Source: Chromohalobacter sarecensis
Lineage (GTDB): Bacteria > Pseudomonadota > Gammaproteobacteria > Pseudomonadales > Halomonadaceae
Assembly: GCF_023061135.1 (NCBI RefSeq)
Contig: NZ_JAKGAN010000001.1
Coordinates: forward strand, 248,001-312,000
DNA: 64,000 bases
Reading direction: 5' to 3'
This document shows, piece after piece, positions 17,957 to 27,620 of the stretch. Made by a program: the position numbers and the translations under genes. How positions within the stretch are numbered: position 1 is the stretch's first letter; every line of letters starts with the position of its first letter. The notes below the pieces were generated by a model. That model had not been told where the DNA came from and made no database searches. It worked only from the letters and a program-made list of their open reading frames with translations.

Positions 17957-18496
17957 TCAATGTCCATTCGGCAGGCTCGCTTCATCGACAAGGTGGGTGT
18001 TACGCCCGACACGCTTGAGATCGGCCCAGGCGGCTTGGGGCGTTGCCAGCCGTAAGGGACGTCCGACATCGCGCATCCGGTCTAGCAGTTGGATAACGGG
18101 TCGTTTGGTGTGGGTGAATTCAATGGTGCCATAAGGGGTTCGATATTCTCCCTTGCGGCCTGTGGTCATGATCGTCAGTCGATCGACAGGGATTTGTGAG
18201 ATCGCACCATATTCCGAGAGTGCGGACTCGAGGCTGACATAGCTGTACTCGCCACGGCGCATGGCCTTGGCGATTCGTTCGAGTAGGTCGGCATCACGGT
18301 GCCGTGACAGCTTGTAGACATACACGCCGCGACTGACTGCCTCAAGCATGCCGTGCTGACGTAACCGATTGATTCCCTCCTGCAGCGTCTTCGGGCTGTC
18401 TTCGGGAAAGATCTTGGCCAGGTCCGACTGGATAAATACATACCGATGTTGACGGTCCCAGTCGTCGAGCCGGGTTCGGGCGGTGATTTGGTCCAT
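17957..18496 (-). CDS. Orphan AbiEi-like antitoxin / DUF6088-type regulator
   Basis: A 179-residue protein starting at ATG 18496. It begins with a winged-helix region (RYVFIQSDLAKIFPEDSPKTLQEGINRLRQHGML, then RGVYVY) and continues with the AbiEi-type core (YVSLESALSEYGAISQ, then LTIMTTGRKGEYRTPYGTIEFTH). This is the pattern of type IV AbiEi antitoxins. In an AbiE module the nucleotidyltransferase toxin follows with a short overlap. Here an ATG at 17967 does overlap the stop by 11 bases (MDIERANFESG), but the frame runs into the REP-like repeat and ends, so the toxin gene appears lost. Confidence 0.7.
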   Translation of the reverse strand: MDQITARTRLDDWDRQHRYVFIQSDLAKIFPEDSPKTLQEGINRLRQHGMLEAVSRGVYVYKLSRHRDADLLERIAKAMRRGEYSYVSLESALSEYGAISQIPVDRLTIMTTGRKGEYRTPYGTIEFTHTKRPVIQLLDRMRDVGRPLRLATPQAAWADLKRVGRNTHLVDEASLPNGH

Positions 18497-18512
18497 TAAG
18501 TCTACGCAAATG

Positions 18513-18526
18513 CTATTTATAAATAG
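18513..18526. promoter_or_regulatory. Perfect 14-bp palindrome upstream of the AbiEi-like gene
   Basis: CTATTTATAAATAG, 16 bases before the start codon on the minus strand. AbiEi-type antitoxins autorepress through inverted repeats at their promoter, so this is a plausible operator; the central TTATAA could also be part of a -10 box. Confidence 0.45.
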
Positions 18527-18568
18527 TCTATGTGTATACTTACTGCGTGGCAAGTAGAGCATTGGCTT

Positions 18569-18600
18569 GGCTATCGGGAATGAATTCCTTCCTTCGAGGA
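18569..18600. repeat. REP-like intergenic repeat, copy 3 (partial)
   Basis: Carries GCTATCGGGAATGAATTCC as in copy 1, without the CACAAGGC block. Lies between the AbiEi-like gene and the guaB promoter. Confidence 0.5.
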
Positions 18601-18646
18601 CGAGGAGGCCATCGCCCCAAGGGTGCATTGACAAACGCCCTCAACG

Positions 18647-18675
18647 TTGAGAGGAGGGGAATAGGGGTTTATAAT
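18647..18675 (+). promoter_or_regulatory. Sigma-70 promoter of guaB
   Basis: TTGAGA (18647-18652), a 17-base spacer and a perfect TATAAT (18670-18675), giving a start near 18682, 41 bases before the guaB ATG. It lies downstream of the REP-like block, so guaB-guaA keeps its own promoter. Confidence 0.8.
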
Positions 18676-18722
18676 GGTGGATTAATCTTCCCCGCACCCG
18701 CTTTCCCCACAGGTGTCGCCAC

Positions 18723-20192
18723 ATGCTTCGTATAGCGCAAGAAGCTCTTACGTTCGATGATGTCTTACTCGTCCCCGGCTATTCCGACGTTCTGCCCAAG
18801 GATGTCAGCCTCAGATCCCGCCTGACGCGCGACCTTTACCTCAACATCCCGCTGCTTTCCTCCGCGATGGATACCGTGACCGAAGCCCGCTTGGCGATTG
18901 CCATGGCGCAGGAAGGTGGCATCGGGATTATTCACAAGAGCATGACCATCGCCGCGCAGGCGACGGAAGTGCGCAAGGTGAAGAAGCACGAGAGCGTGAT
19001 CGTCAAGGACCCGGTGACCGTCAGTTCCAAGGCGAAGCTGGCCGATCTGCTCGAGATGGCCGACGAGTACGGTTATTCCGGATTCCCGGTAGTCGAGGGC
19101 GACACCCTGATGGGCATCGTCACCGGGCGCGACATGCGCTTCCGTCCGGACAAGGGCGATAGCGTCGCGGAAATCATGACTCCGCGCGAGAAGCTGGTCA
19201 CTGTGCCCGTCGGCACCTCGCTGGATATCATCAAGTCCAAGCTGCAGGAACACCGCATCGAGAAGATCCTCGTGGTCGACGATCAGTTCCGCCTGCGTGG
19301 CTTGGTCACCGTTCGCGATATCGAGAAGGCGCGCACCTATCCGCACGCCGCCAAGGACAGCGATGGCCGTTTGCTGGTCGGTGCTGCCGTGGGCACCGGG
19401 CCGGAAACGCCGGATCGCATCGCCGCGCTGGCCGAGGCGGGCGTCGATGTGGTGGTGGTCGATACCGCGCATGGTCATTCCCAGGGCGTCATCGAGCGCG
19501 TGCGTTGGGTCAAGGAACATTATCCGCAGGTGCAGGTGATCGGCGGCAACATTGCCACCGCCGCTGCCGCCAAGGCACTCGCCGAAGCCGGCGTCGATGG
19601 CGTCAAGGTCGGCATCGGCCCCGGTTCCATCTGCACCACGCGCATCGTCGCCGGTGTCGGAGTGCCGCAGATCTCTGCTGTCTCCGATGTGGCTGACGCG
19701 CTCAAGCCGTTCGACATCCCGCTGGTCGCCGATGGCGGCATTCGCTTCTCCGGCGACCTTTCCAAGGCTATCGCCGCCGGGGCCAGCACGGTGATGATCG
19801 GTGGCCTGCTGGCCGGTACCGAGGAAGCGCCGGGCGAGATCGAGCTCTATCAGGGGCGTACCTATAAGGCCTATCGCGGCATGGGCTCCATGAGCGCCAT
19901 GTCCCAGACTCAGGGCTCGTCCGATCGTTACTTCCAGGATAAGAACGCCGGCGTCGAGAAGCTGGTGCCGGAAGGCGTCGAAGGCCGCGTGCCCTACAAG
20001 GGCGCGATGAGCGCCATCGTCCATCAACTGATGGGCGGCTTGCGCGCCTCCATGGGCTACACCGGCTGCCACGACATCGACGAGATGCGCACCAAGCCGG
20101 AATTCGTGAAGATCACCGGCGCGGGCTTTGCCGAATCGCACGTGCACGATGTGCAGATTACGAAAGAGGCCCCCAACTACCGGGCGGGCTGA
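18723..20192 (+). CDS. guaB: Inosine-5'-monophosphate dehydrogenase
   Basis: Catalyses NAD-dependent oxidation of IMP to XMP, the first step to GMP. 489 residues, full length. The TIM-barrel start ([17 protein letters not shown]), two CBS domains inserted around 95-200 ([23 protein letters not shown]), and the active-site loop [15 protein letters not shown] with catalytic Cys about 304 are all present, as is the flap GMGSMSAM. Start ATG 18723 with a modest AGGTG upstream. Followed after 142 bases by guaA. Confidence 0.97.
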   Translation: MLRIAQEALTFDDVLLVPGYSDVLPKDVSLRSRLTRDLYLNIPLLSSAMDTVTEARLAIAMAQEGGIGIIHKSMTIAAQATEVRKVKKHESVIVKDPVTVSSKAKLADLLEMADEYGYSGFPVVEGDTLMGIVTGRDMRFRPDKGDSVAEIMTPREKLVTVPVGTSLDIIKSKLQEHRIEKILVVDDQFRLRGLVTVRDIEKARTYPHAAKDSDGRLLVGAAVGTGPETPDRIAALAEAGVDVVVVDTAHGHSQGVIERVRWVKEHYPQVQVIGGNIATAAAAKALAEAGVDGVKVGIGPGSICTTRIVAGVGVPQISAVSDVADALKPFDIPLVADGGIRFSGDLSKAIAAGASTVMIGGLLAGTEEAPGEIELYQGRTYKAYRGMGSMSAMSQTQGSSDRYFQDKNAGVEKLVPEGVEGRVPYKGAMSAIVHQLMGGLRASMGYTGCHDIDEMRTKPEFVKITGAGFAESHVHDVQITKEAPNYRAG

Positions 20193-20229
20193 TATCTAGT
20201 AAGAAGATAGAAGAGATAAGAGGGAAGAA

Positions 20230-20253
20230 AAGAGGCGGGTTATACCGCCTCTT
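20230..20253 (+). terminator. Hairpin between guaB and guaA
   Basis: Perfect 9-pair stem AAGAGGCGG/CCGCCTCTT with loop GTTATA, after a purine-rich run. The following tract (ACTTCTTCAGTC) is only partly T-rich, so it may be an attenuator or RNA-stability element rather than a full terminator. Confidence 0.55.
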
Positions 20254-20334
20254 ACTTCTTCAGTCTTCCCTCTCGTTTTTCGAGGCAATGATCCAGGCCT
20301 CGACGTTTGAGTCCATAACGGCGGTGCCCATTTC

Positions 20335-21912
20335 ATGCAAGATATTCACGCCCATAAGATCCTGATCCTCGACTTCGGCTCCCAGTACACCCAGCTCATC
20401 GCGCGCCGCGTGCGCGAGATCGGCGTCTACTCCGAAGTGCGTGCCTTCGATATCAGCGAAGAAGAGATCCGCGAGTACGCGCCCAACGGCATCATCCTCG
20501 CCGGGGGGCCGGAATCCGTCACCGAACTCGCCTCTCCGCGCGCACCGCAATGCGTGTTCGAGATGGGCCTGCCGGTACTGGGGATCTGCTACGGCATGCA
20601 AACCATGGCCGAGCAATTGGGCGGCAAGGTCGAAGGTTCGCATACGCATGAGTTCGGCTATGCGCAGGTGCGTATCGACGCCGACAACGCGCTGCTCTCG
20701 GGCATCAAGGATCATGTCGACGTCGAGACCGGCCGCGCGCTGCTCGATGTGTGGATGAGCCACGGCGACAAGGTCGGCCAGGTGCCGGATGCCTTCACTG
20801 TGACCGCCTCCACGCCGAGCTGCCCCATCGCCGCCATGGCGTGGGAAGAGAAGCATTTCTACGGCGTGCAGTTCCACCCCGAAGTGACCCACACCCTGCA
20901 AGGCCAGCGCATTCTCGAGCAATTCGTGCTGGATATCTGCCAGGCCGAGCGGCTGTGGACCCCGGCGCAGATCATCGAAGACCTCTGCGAGCGCGTACGC
21001 GAGCAAGTCGCCGACCGCCACGTGCTGCTGGGCCTTTCCGGCGGCGTGGACTCCTCCGTGGTCGCCGCGCTGCTGCACAAGGCCATCGGCGATCAACTGA
21101 CCTGCGTGTTCGTCGACAATGGCCTGCTGCGCAAGAAAGAAGGCGACCAGGTGATGGAAACCTTCGGCCAGCACATGGGCGTGCGCGTGATTCGCGTCGA
21201 CGCCGAAGACGAATTCCTCACCAAGCTGGAAGGCGAGGCCGACCCCGAAGCCAAGCGCAAGGTCATTGGCAACACCTTCATTGACGTGTTTGACCGTGAA
21301 GCCGCCAAGATCGACGGCGTCGACTTTCTCGCCCAGGGCACCATCTACCCGGACGTGATCGAATCCGCCGCCAGCAAGACGGGCAAGGCCCATGTCATCA
21401 AGTCGCACCACAACGTCGGCGGCCTGCCCGAGACCATGAAGCTCAAGCTGGTCGAACCGCTGCGCGAGCTGTTCAAGGACGAAGTGCGCAAGCTCGGCCT
21501 GGAACTCGGCCTGCCCTACGACATGGTCTATCGCCACCCCTTCCCGGGACCGGGCCTCGGCGTGCGCATCCTCGGCGAAGTCAAAAAAGAGTACGCCGAC
21601 ATCCTGCGTGAAGCCGACGCCATCTTCATTGAAGAACTGCACAATGCCGACTGGTACCACAAGACCAGCCAAGCCTTCGCCGTGTTCCTGCCAGTCAAAT
21701 CCGTCGGCGTCGTCGGCGACGGCCGCCGCTACGAATGGGTTATCGCCCTGCGCGCCGTCGAAACCATCGACTTCATGACCGCAAGATGGGCCCACCTGCC
21801 GTATGAGCTGCTGGAGAAAGTCTCCAATCGCATCATCAACGAGATCAGCGGTGTATCGCGCGTGACGTATGACGTCAGCAGCAAGCCGCCCGCGACGATA
21901 GAGTGGGAGTGA
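20335..21912 (+). CDS. guaA: GMP synthase (glutamine-hydrolysing)
   Basis: Converts XMP to GMP using ATP and glutamine. 525 residues, normal length. N-terminal class I amidotransferase with catalytic Cys 85 (GICYGMQ), His 181 and Glu 183 (FHPEVTH); ATP-pyrophosphatase PP-loop LSGGVDSS (~234-241); C-terminal dimerisation domain ending KPPATIEWE. The last ~50 codons (from ATCGACTTCATGACCGC at 21766) are duplicated at 27370-27510. This is a known genomic-island attachment region, so the 3' end of this gene was probably supplied by the inserted element, keeping the enzyme intact. Confidence 0.97.
   Translation: MQDIHAHKILILDFGSQYTQLIARRVREIGVYSEVRAFDISEEEIREYAPNGIILAGGPESVTELASPRAPQCVFEMGLPVLGICYGMQTMAEQLGGKVEGSHTHEFGYAQVRIDADNALLSGIKDHVDVETGRALLDVWMSHGDKVGQVPDAFTVTASTPSCPIAAMAWEEKHFYGVQFHPEVTHTLQGQRILEQFVLDICQAERLWTPAQIIEDLCERVREQVADRHVLLGLSGGVDSSVVAALLHKAIGDQLTCVFVDNGLLRKKEGDQVMETFGQHMGVRVIRVDAEDEFLTKLEGEADPEAKRKVIGNTFIDVFDREAAKIDGVDFLAQGTIYPDVIESAASKTGKAHVIKSHHNVGGLPETMKLKLVEPLRELFKDEVRKLGLELGLPYDMVYRHPFPGPGLGVRILGEVKKEYADILREADAIFIEELHNADWYHKTSQAFAVFLPVKSVGVVGDGRRYEWVIALRAVETIDFMTARWAHLPYELLEKVSNRIINEISGVSRVTYDVSSKPPATIEWE
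21766..21912 (+). repeat. Left attachment repeat of the guaA island
   Basis: The 3' end of guaA from ATCGACTTCATGACCGC to the stop. About 140 bases are repeated with some divergence at 27370-27510 (identical runs such as GAGCTGCTGGAGAAAGTCTC), and the first part recurs at 46121-46151. An integrase gene follows directly, so this is attL of an island that targets guaA. Confidence 0.8.
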
Positions 21913-21960
21913 ATAAGCGTTAGGCGCTAGCTGGCACTACCCGGCAATAAATTGCCAATA

Positions 21961-21990
21961 AGCCCATGTTTTTATGGGCTTTGTCGCCTT
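21961..21990 (+). terminator. Rho-independent terminator after guaA
   Basis: AGCCCAT (21961-21967), a GTTTTT loop and ATGGGCT (21974-21980), followed by T-rich sequence. It ends the guaB-guaA transcript before the integrase gene. Confidence 0.7.
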
Positions 21991-22042
21991 ATTTTTGGGT
22001 GATCTTTCAGCATGGTATCGGAATCGAAGAAGGATAAGACTC

Positions 22043-23247
22043 TTGCTGACCGATACCAAGCTGCGCAACCTCAAGCCGAGGGATAAACTCTACAAGGTGA
22101 ATGACCGGGACGGCCTCTACGTGGCTGTCACCCTGCCGGTTCCATCTCATTCCGTTACAACTACTCAATCCATGGCAGGTAAGAGACAATAACCTTTGGC
22201 CGCTACGGCGTTGGGGGCATCACTCTGGCAGAAGCCCGTGAGCGGCTAGGTGAGGCCAAACGGATGGTCGCAGATGGGAAGTCGCCAGCGAAGGAGAAGG
22301 CTCGCGACAAGACGCGTGTGAAAGGGGCTGAAACCTTTGGTGCCTGGGCGGAAAAGTGGCTACGTGGCTACCAGATGGCCGACTCTACCCGTGATATGCG
22401 CCGCTCGGTTTATACGAGAGAGCTGGAAACGAAATTCGGCAATCAGAAGCTGACCGAAATCACTCACGAGGACTTGCGAGCACTAACCGACGCCATCGTA
22501 GAGCGCGGTGCGCCTGCTACGGCGGTTCATGCGCGTGAGATTGTACTCCAGGTATACCGCTGGGCCACTGAGCGAGGCCAGAAGGTTGAGAACCCGGCAG
22601 ACCTAGTGCGGCCAGCAAGCATTGCCAGGTTTGAGCCGAGAGATCGAACCCTGACGCCCGAAGAAATCAGGATCATGTACCAGTACATGGGGCGTATTGG
22701 TACATCACCATCGATCCGGGCTGCGGTAAAGCTACTGTTGTTGACGATGGTGCGTAAAAGCGAGCTGACGAATGCCACCTGGAGTGAGATCAACTTCAGC
22801 GAAGCGCTCTGGACGATCCCCAAAGAACGGATGAAGCGGCGAAACCCTCACCTGGTGTTTCTATCCAGGCAGGCTATGGACATCCTCATCGCTTTGAAGA
22901 CGTTCTCCGGTGGGTCGGATTATGTTTTGCCGTCGCGTTACGATTCTGACGTACCCATGAGCAGTGCCACACTCAATCGAGTCATGACAATGACGTACAA
23001 GCTTGCTCAGAAAGAAGAGCAACCGCTTGCCAAGTTTGGCCCCCACGATCTGAGGCGCACAGCGAGTACCTTGCTCCATGAAGCCGGTTACAACACCGAC
23101 TGGATAGAGAAATGCCTCGCGCATGAGCAAAAAGGCGTGAGAGCGATATATAACAAAGCCGAGTATCGCAAGCAGCGTACAGCCATGTTACAGGACTGGG
23201 CTGACATGATTGATGTGTGGACAGATTTAAAATGTTACATACTGTAA
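22043..23247 (+). pseudogene. P4-type tyrosine integrase, broken by a frameshift and a stop
   Basis: Site-specific integrase of the island. The N-terminus (LTDTKLRNLKPRDKLYKVNDRDGLYVAV) is the DUF4102 arm-binding domain of P4-like integrases; the later frame holds the core-binding and catalytic domains, with active-site residues in MVRKSEL, HDLRRTASTLLHEAG and the tyrosine in YNKAEYRKQR. A run of C residues at 22131-22133 is one base short (expected ACC CCT), changing frame, and the restored frame then meets TAA at 22180-22182 where CAA (R-Q-E-T) is expected. The enzyme is therefore probably dead and the island fixed. The downstream portion alone could start at 22264 but lacks the N-terminal domain. 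Confidence 0.88.
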
Positions 23248-23376
23248 GCCCCCATGTTGTAACGTTATTTCTTAAAATAACCAGTTTCATGTATTTTTCT
23301 AGAAAAGATGCTTGCCTTTAGAAATGTCGAGTCAGCAAAGGTGCTTCTGACTCGACATTTAAAATTAAAATTGAAT

Positions 23377-26300
23377 TTATGGAGCAACAAATATTTTTAG
23401 TTCCACATCATTGCTGTGCGCTGTCGATATCCAGCTATTAATTAATTGGTAAGCTTGTAATGTCTCGCTGGCCGCATTTTTACCAAGCCATAGCTGACTC
23501 TTAAAGTGCCTTACAGAAAAGCTATTTGCGGCAACAATCCATATTTCCTTACGAACTGCTGTTGAGCGACGTCTCTGGAAAACTACTTCCCAGGCTTCGT
23601 TCAGCTTTTGCTGCCTATCTTGAGAATTACTGGCGGTGTAGGGTTGTCCATTAATCAACCTGATCCTCTCATGCATCAATTGCTCTGCCCCCGCTGTGGG
23701 CCAAGCTGAAAGTAGTAAGTTCCAGTTTCCTGGTTTTAGCAATTCGTTACCACTTACCAACATTTCCATGTTCTTGATTGCTTGAGATCCTACCTCAGCA
23801 AGTGCGCCAGCTGAAGAGTTTGGCCTTGAAAAACTGTTGCCACATTTTATATGCACATATACAAGTTTGCTCTTAGAGGACAAAATAAAATCGGCAGGCT
23901 CAGTACCCATATCAGTGTTTAGAACTAGATCGGCATTAGGAATATATGGGGAAAACGGTCCTAAGTCTTCCCTTGTTGGATTACCCATTCCATTGGCTTT
24001 AATCTTATCTAATAGGTGGAAGATTGATTCTGTGCTAAAGTTCTGATTTACAACCTGGTATACTCCATCCCTATAACCCTTTTCATCTAGGTTTTTTCCT
24101 AGTAACTCAGGAAACCCAATGACCACGTTTGCTAGATTCGATTCATCAAAATTGAAAGAGTGTTCGACGGGAAGTTTTGTTTGATAGAATTTATCTTGGG
24201 AATACCCAATTCCATTTTCCAACAAAGCTTTGTGGAGGTGTTCAGCTAGAAATTCTACAATATTTTCTTTTTTAAAGTCATGTTCATTTAGAGAGTAAAA
24301 AATTGGCTGATCAGTGTTCATGTCCAGGCATGGTTCTTCATTGTGAAGCTCGATTACTACTCGGCTCTCTTCAATTCCAGATAGTAGCAGGAATCCGTTT
24401 TCATAATTTCTATGTAAGAAATCATTGTCTATGGTATGACTTGAACCATTAATTGAGATTGTTATTGGTGATTCGAACTCGCTGAAATCAAAAATCACGC
24501 TTTCGATATTTATATTCGTGTCTACGTTAACTGGCTTTGCATAAGAGTCGATTAGTGGATTGTTAACTAATAAGTCGCCAGCAAGGACGGTATCCATTGT
24601 TTCTAACCAGTCGTTTAATTCATGCAGGCTGAATGAGTTTTCTTTTTGGTCTGATATGCGCCCTGAGTCAACCCCTACGTAATAGCTACCGGATTTTGTT
24701 TGCATTCCGTCATAAGTATCTAATCTTGCTGTAGAAAGTCTGTATGAGGAGTTCGCTTGTTGATCTGCCATTTGATCCAAGTTCTGTCCCTTAATTGCAA
24801 TACTATCAGGGCGTCTCCTTGCTGAACTAACAGACTTGCTGCTGGCCTCTTTAGTAGTTGAAGATTCACCAAGGGATAGAATCTTAAATAAATTCTCTTG
24901 TGGTACGGCAGAGCCAAGTTTTAATTCTTTGTCTCTGCTAAGGCGTCGTCCTCTGCTATCGTAAATTGCGACAATGTTGTTAGATAGTTCTTTGAAAATA
25001 GTTATTTCTAAGGAAGGTTCGAAAAAGAAATGCTCCTTCAAGAATTTAGAACGGTTGAAAGCTATGGAGACAATAATATAAATACCAAATTGTGTATTAA
25101 ATTGCTTAGCAAGCTCTCCGTTATTATTGCATCGCCAATACAATATGTCTGATAGAAGCTCTACACTAAACCCCTCAGTTGTGTTTAAAAAGCAAACAGA
25201 TGCTGTTGGTATATTTAGTGAGGTCTCTGGATCAAATTCGTTAAGTTCAAATTTTCTCAAAAAGCGATTGCCATAATAACTTGAATCAGGAAAAGCCTCC
25301 AGATAAAGCTCTATTAACCTGTTTGCATCTAAAGAGAGAATGAATTTTTTAACAGCACTTTCGCTATTAAGGGATGCATCAAATAGGCGATAGTTCTGCC
25401 ACATTTGATGATTTGAATTGCTGTTTATCTCTATTACTTTGGGTTCGACTTCAGAAAATATTCGAACGACACGGCCAATTGTTTGTACGAGCTCTCTACC
25501 ACTATTAACATTGTAAGTTAGGATCAATAGCTTTGCTTGGGGTATGTCAACACCCTCATCAAGCTTTCGTTGATGAATGATGACTTCATATTGAGAGTTT
25601 TTTAAGTTGGCAGGTACGGCTGACTTAACATTACTGCGAGGGTCTTGCTTAAGTTGGTCGTGTATAGCCAGTATATTGAAGTCGCTGTTTAATTGGTTGT
25701 AATAACTTTCAATGTCACTTATGTTTTTGCATTTTATTATGCATTTTGTATTAGGGTTTTTAGTTAAGAATGAGCGAATAGAATTGCTTAAGCTTTGAGG
25801 CTTAATAGATTCAAATTCAGGCTCTTTAAGCACATTGTCTAAAAGTGCTTTTTTAAAGGTGTAGATGTAGCTGAAGTCCGCTGAAACATCAAATTGAAAT
25901 AGATCGTTGCGATACGGTGTTGCTGTGATGACAATTTTATGAGCATTCATTCCCCTTACAAGAGTACGCCAAACGGGAGAGGGTTCAGAGTGACCTTCAT
26001 CAATAATAATAAGGTCAATTTCTTTCTTCAGTTTTTCTAGCTCTATAGAGTTCAAATTTTGTAGCTTTTGAAATGTTGATACATAAATGCCATTTTTTGA
26101 TAAGTCGTTGATATCATCAAAAGCATGCTTTAATGTAATGCTTGAACCTTCCGCGCGTTCGCTAAAAAACTTACCATTTATCTCTGAATGCAATTGATCA
26201 CAAACAGCCCTTCGATGACAAAGTACAAGAACCTTTTTTTGAGAGGATTTATGGCTGATGACACTAATCACACCAGACTTTCCAGCACCTGTAGGTAAGC

Positions 26301-26433
26301 TGACCAAACAAGACTTATCAGTTTCAGTAAGCGGTTTTTTTAAGTAGCTTAAAGCTTTTTTTATACTCTCTTGCTGACAAGTTCTTAAGTCATACCATAA
26401 GTTTCTATTTATTGAAAATCCTTTGATATTCAC
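23377..26433 (-). CDS. Large SF2 helicase fused to a PD-(D/E)XK-like nuclease, putative defence protein
   Basis: A 1018-residue protein, visibly more AT-rich than its host surroundings. N-terminal SF2 helicase: Walker A LPTGAGKS (46-53), Walker B DEGH (145-148), TATPYR (170-175), motif V region LDEGVDIPQA and motif VI QTIGRVVR (317-324), as in type III restriction Res subunits and related enzymes. A long middle region (about 330-800) matches nothing I know. The C-terminus has EPADFI (845-850) followed by VHIKCG (K863), the spacing of a PD-(D/E)XK nuclease. No partner gene is adjacent. It is the main cargo of the first guaA insertion. An antiphage role is inferred from architecture and location only. 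Confidence 0.75.
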   Translation of the reverse strand: MNIKGFSINRNLWYDLRTCQQESIKKALSYLKKPLTETDKSCLVSLPTGAGKSGVISVISHKSSQKKVLVLCHRRAVCDQLHSEINGKFFSERAEGSSITLKHAFDDINDLSKNGIYVSTFQKLQNLNSIELEKLKKEIDLIIIDEGHSEPSPVWRTLVRGMNAHKIVITATPYRNDLFQFDVSADFSYIYTFKKALLDNVLKEPEFESIKPQSLSNSIRSFLTKNPNTKCIIKCKNISDIESYYNQLNSDFNILAIHDQLKQDPRSNVKSAVPANLKNSQYEVIIHQRKLDEGVDIPQAKLLILTYNVNSGRELVQTIGRVVRIFSEVEPKVIEINSNSNHQMWQNYRLFDASLNSESAVKKFILSLDANRLIELYLEAFPDSSYYGNRFLRKFELNEFDPETSLNIPTASVCFLNTTEGFSVELLSDILYWRCNNNGELAKQFNTQFGIYIIVSIAFNRSKFLKEHFFFEPSLEITIFKELSNNIVAIYDSRGRRLSRDKELKLGSAVPQENLFKILSLGESSTTKEASSKSVSSARRRPDSIAIKGQNLDQMADQQANSSYRLSTARLDTYDGMQTKSGSYYVGVDSGRISDQKENSFSLHELNDWLETMDTVLAGDLLVNNPLIDSYAKPVNVDTNINIESVIFDFSEFESPITISINGSSHTIDNDFLHRNYENGFLLLSGIEESRVVIELHNEEPCLDMNTDQPIFYSLNEHDFKKENIVEFLAEHLHKALLENGIGYSQDKFYQTKLPVEHSFNFDESNLANVVIGFPELLGKNLDEKGYRDGVYQVVNQNFSTESIFHLLDKIKANGMGNPTREDLGPFSPYIPNADLVLNTDMGTEPADFILSSKSKLVYVHIKCGNSFSRPNSSAGALAEVGSQAIKNMEMLVSGNELLKPGNWNLLLSAWPTAGAEQLMHERIRLINGQPYTASNSQDRQQKLNEAWEVVFQRRRSTAVRKEIWIVAANSFSVRHFKSQLWLGKNAASETLQAYQLINSWISTAHSNDVELKIFVAP

Positions 26434-26595
26434 AATTTATCCCCTGTAGAAGTATAATATTAAGATTGAGCCAAGTTTTTATATTGTCTGCATCGTTAAA
26501 GCAAGATGTTGGTGAGTTTATAAGTTAGTGAGAATTTTAGCGGCTAAAATTAGCGGTCTCAAGTTCCAAGCGCAATGCTATTGAATAGTGCTCGG

Positions 26596-26820
26596 TCAAC
26601 CGAGGAATTCCCTGAGCTCATCGGCATAGATTTCCAGCGGCGTTCGCCAGTCCAGTGTCTTGTGCGGTAGCGTATTCAGAGAGTCGGCGATATCGTCGAG
26701 CTCTTACTGGCTGTAGACGAAGAGAACAGTGCTCTTTGGCAGATACTGCCGCACCAGCTCATGGTGTTCTCGCTGGAGCCCCGCTGCCATGGGCTATGTG
26801 GGTCTGCGAAGTAAATCGCT
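26596..26820 (-). pseudogene. IS30-family transposase remnant (C-terminal part)
   Basis: Read on the minus strand, fragments match the end of an IS30 transposase: AIYFADPHSPWQRGSSENT, then after a one-base shift ELVRQYLPKSTVLFVYSQ, a stop codon, and ELDDIADSLN and LDWRTPLEIYADEL to the natural stop at 26596. The catalytic core upstream is missing. At least one frameshift and one nonsense change, so non-functional. Confidence 0.8.
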
Positions 26821-26857
26821 GTACCGCTTTTCATCACTCCAGATTGTCCGGTTTTTG

Positions 26858-27362
26858 TCAGTGCTCTTTCATCGGAACAGCTTCAGGTTTCGGTTCTTTT
26901 GAGGATTCGTTCTCCTTCGACGTTGGTGTCGTCACCAGTCTGGCGCGTCGCTTGTCCTTCAGTCGGTAGCTCTCGCCTTTGATGTTCAGGGTGGTCGAAT
27001 GATGCAGCAGCCGATCTAGGAACGCGGTGGCGATGACCTGGTCGCCAAAGATCTCTCCCTAGTCCATGAACGACTTGTTCGAGGTGAGAGTGGTGCTGGC
27101 CCGCTCGTACCGCCGATTGATCAAGAGGAAGAACAGACTGGCTTCTTCGCGCGTCATTGGCAGGTAGTCCATCTCGTCCAATACCAAGACATTCGGGTAC
27201 GTCAGTTGCCGGAGTTGTCGCTCAAGGCGGTTTTCCTGTCGGGCACTCATCAGCGTGCTGACCAGCCGGTCCAAGGTCATGAACAGCACCCGGTGGCCAG
27301 CTTCTGCCGCTTTCACCGCCAATGCCACGGCGAGGTGCGTTTTCCCGACGCCTTGCGCGCTG
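26858..27362 (-). pseudogene. IS21-family istB (ATPase helper) remnant
   Basis: The minus strand encodes [12 protein letters not shown] (Walker A), VLVLDEMDYLPMTREEASLFFLL (Walker B region), then TSNKSFMD-stop-GEIFGDQVIATAFLDRLLHHS and ESYRLKDKRRARL, the C-terminal part of IstB with TGG changed to TAG. The N-terminus is cut off exactly where the second guaA 3' copy begins (27362-27370); istA is absent. IstB normally assists the IstA transposase. Confidence 0.82.
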
Positions 27363-27369
27363 CCGAGTC

Positions 27370-27510
27370 ATCGACTTAATGACCGCAAGATGGGCGCATC
27401 TCTCGTATGAGCTGCTGGAGAAAGTCTCCACCCGTATCATCAATGAGATGGAAGGTATCTCCCGCGTGACCTACGACGTGAGCAGCAAGCCACCCGCGAC
27501 AGTTGAGTAG
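27370..27510 (+). repeat. Second copy of the guaA 3' end (attachment repeat)
   Basis: Reads [20 protein letters not shown] and later [17 protein letters not shown]-stop in frame, matching the GuaA C-terminus codon for codon with synonymous and a few missense changes. It has no promoter or 5' part. This marks the far boundary of the first insertion and the start of the next one. Confidence 0.85.
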
Positions 27511-27620
27511 AAGTGAGGCTCTCATGGGGCACCATTGAATACGAAGTAGACTGGGGGCGTTTCATCAACTTATAGAGCCTTGTAAGCTCTTTTGGAAACA
27601 AAGAATCCAATGGGGGGCCA

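Noticed and set aside
18765-20147. Long open frame opposite guaB (460 codons)
   Set aside because: Antisense shadow of the IMP dehydrogenase gene; no start signal or recognisable domain.
20260-21795. Very long open frame opposite guaA (511 codons)
   Set aside because: It is the antisense shadow of a GC-rich gene; guaA has full family motifs and the antisense frame has none.
26858-27362. Functional IS21 element
   Set aside because: istA, the N-terminus of istB and both ends are missing, and istB has an internal stop.
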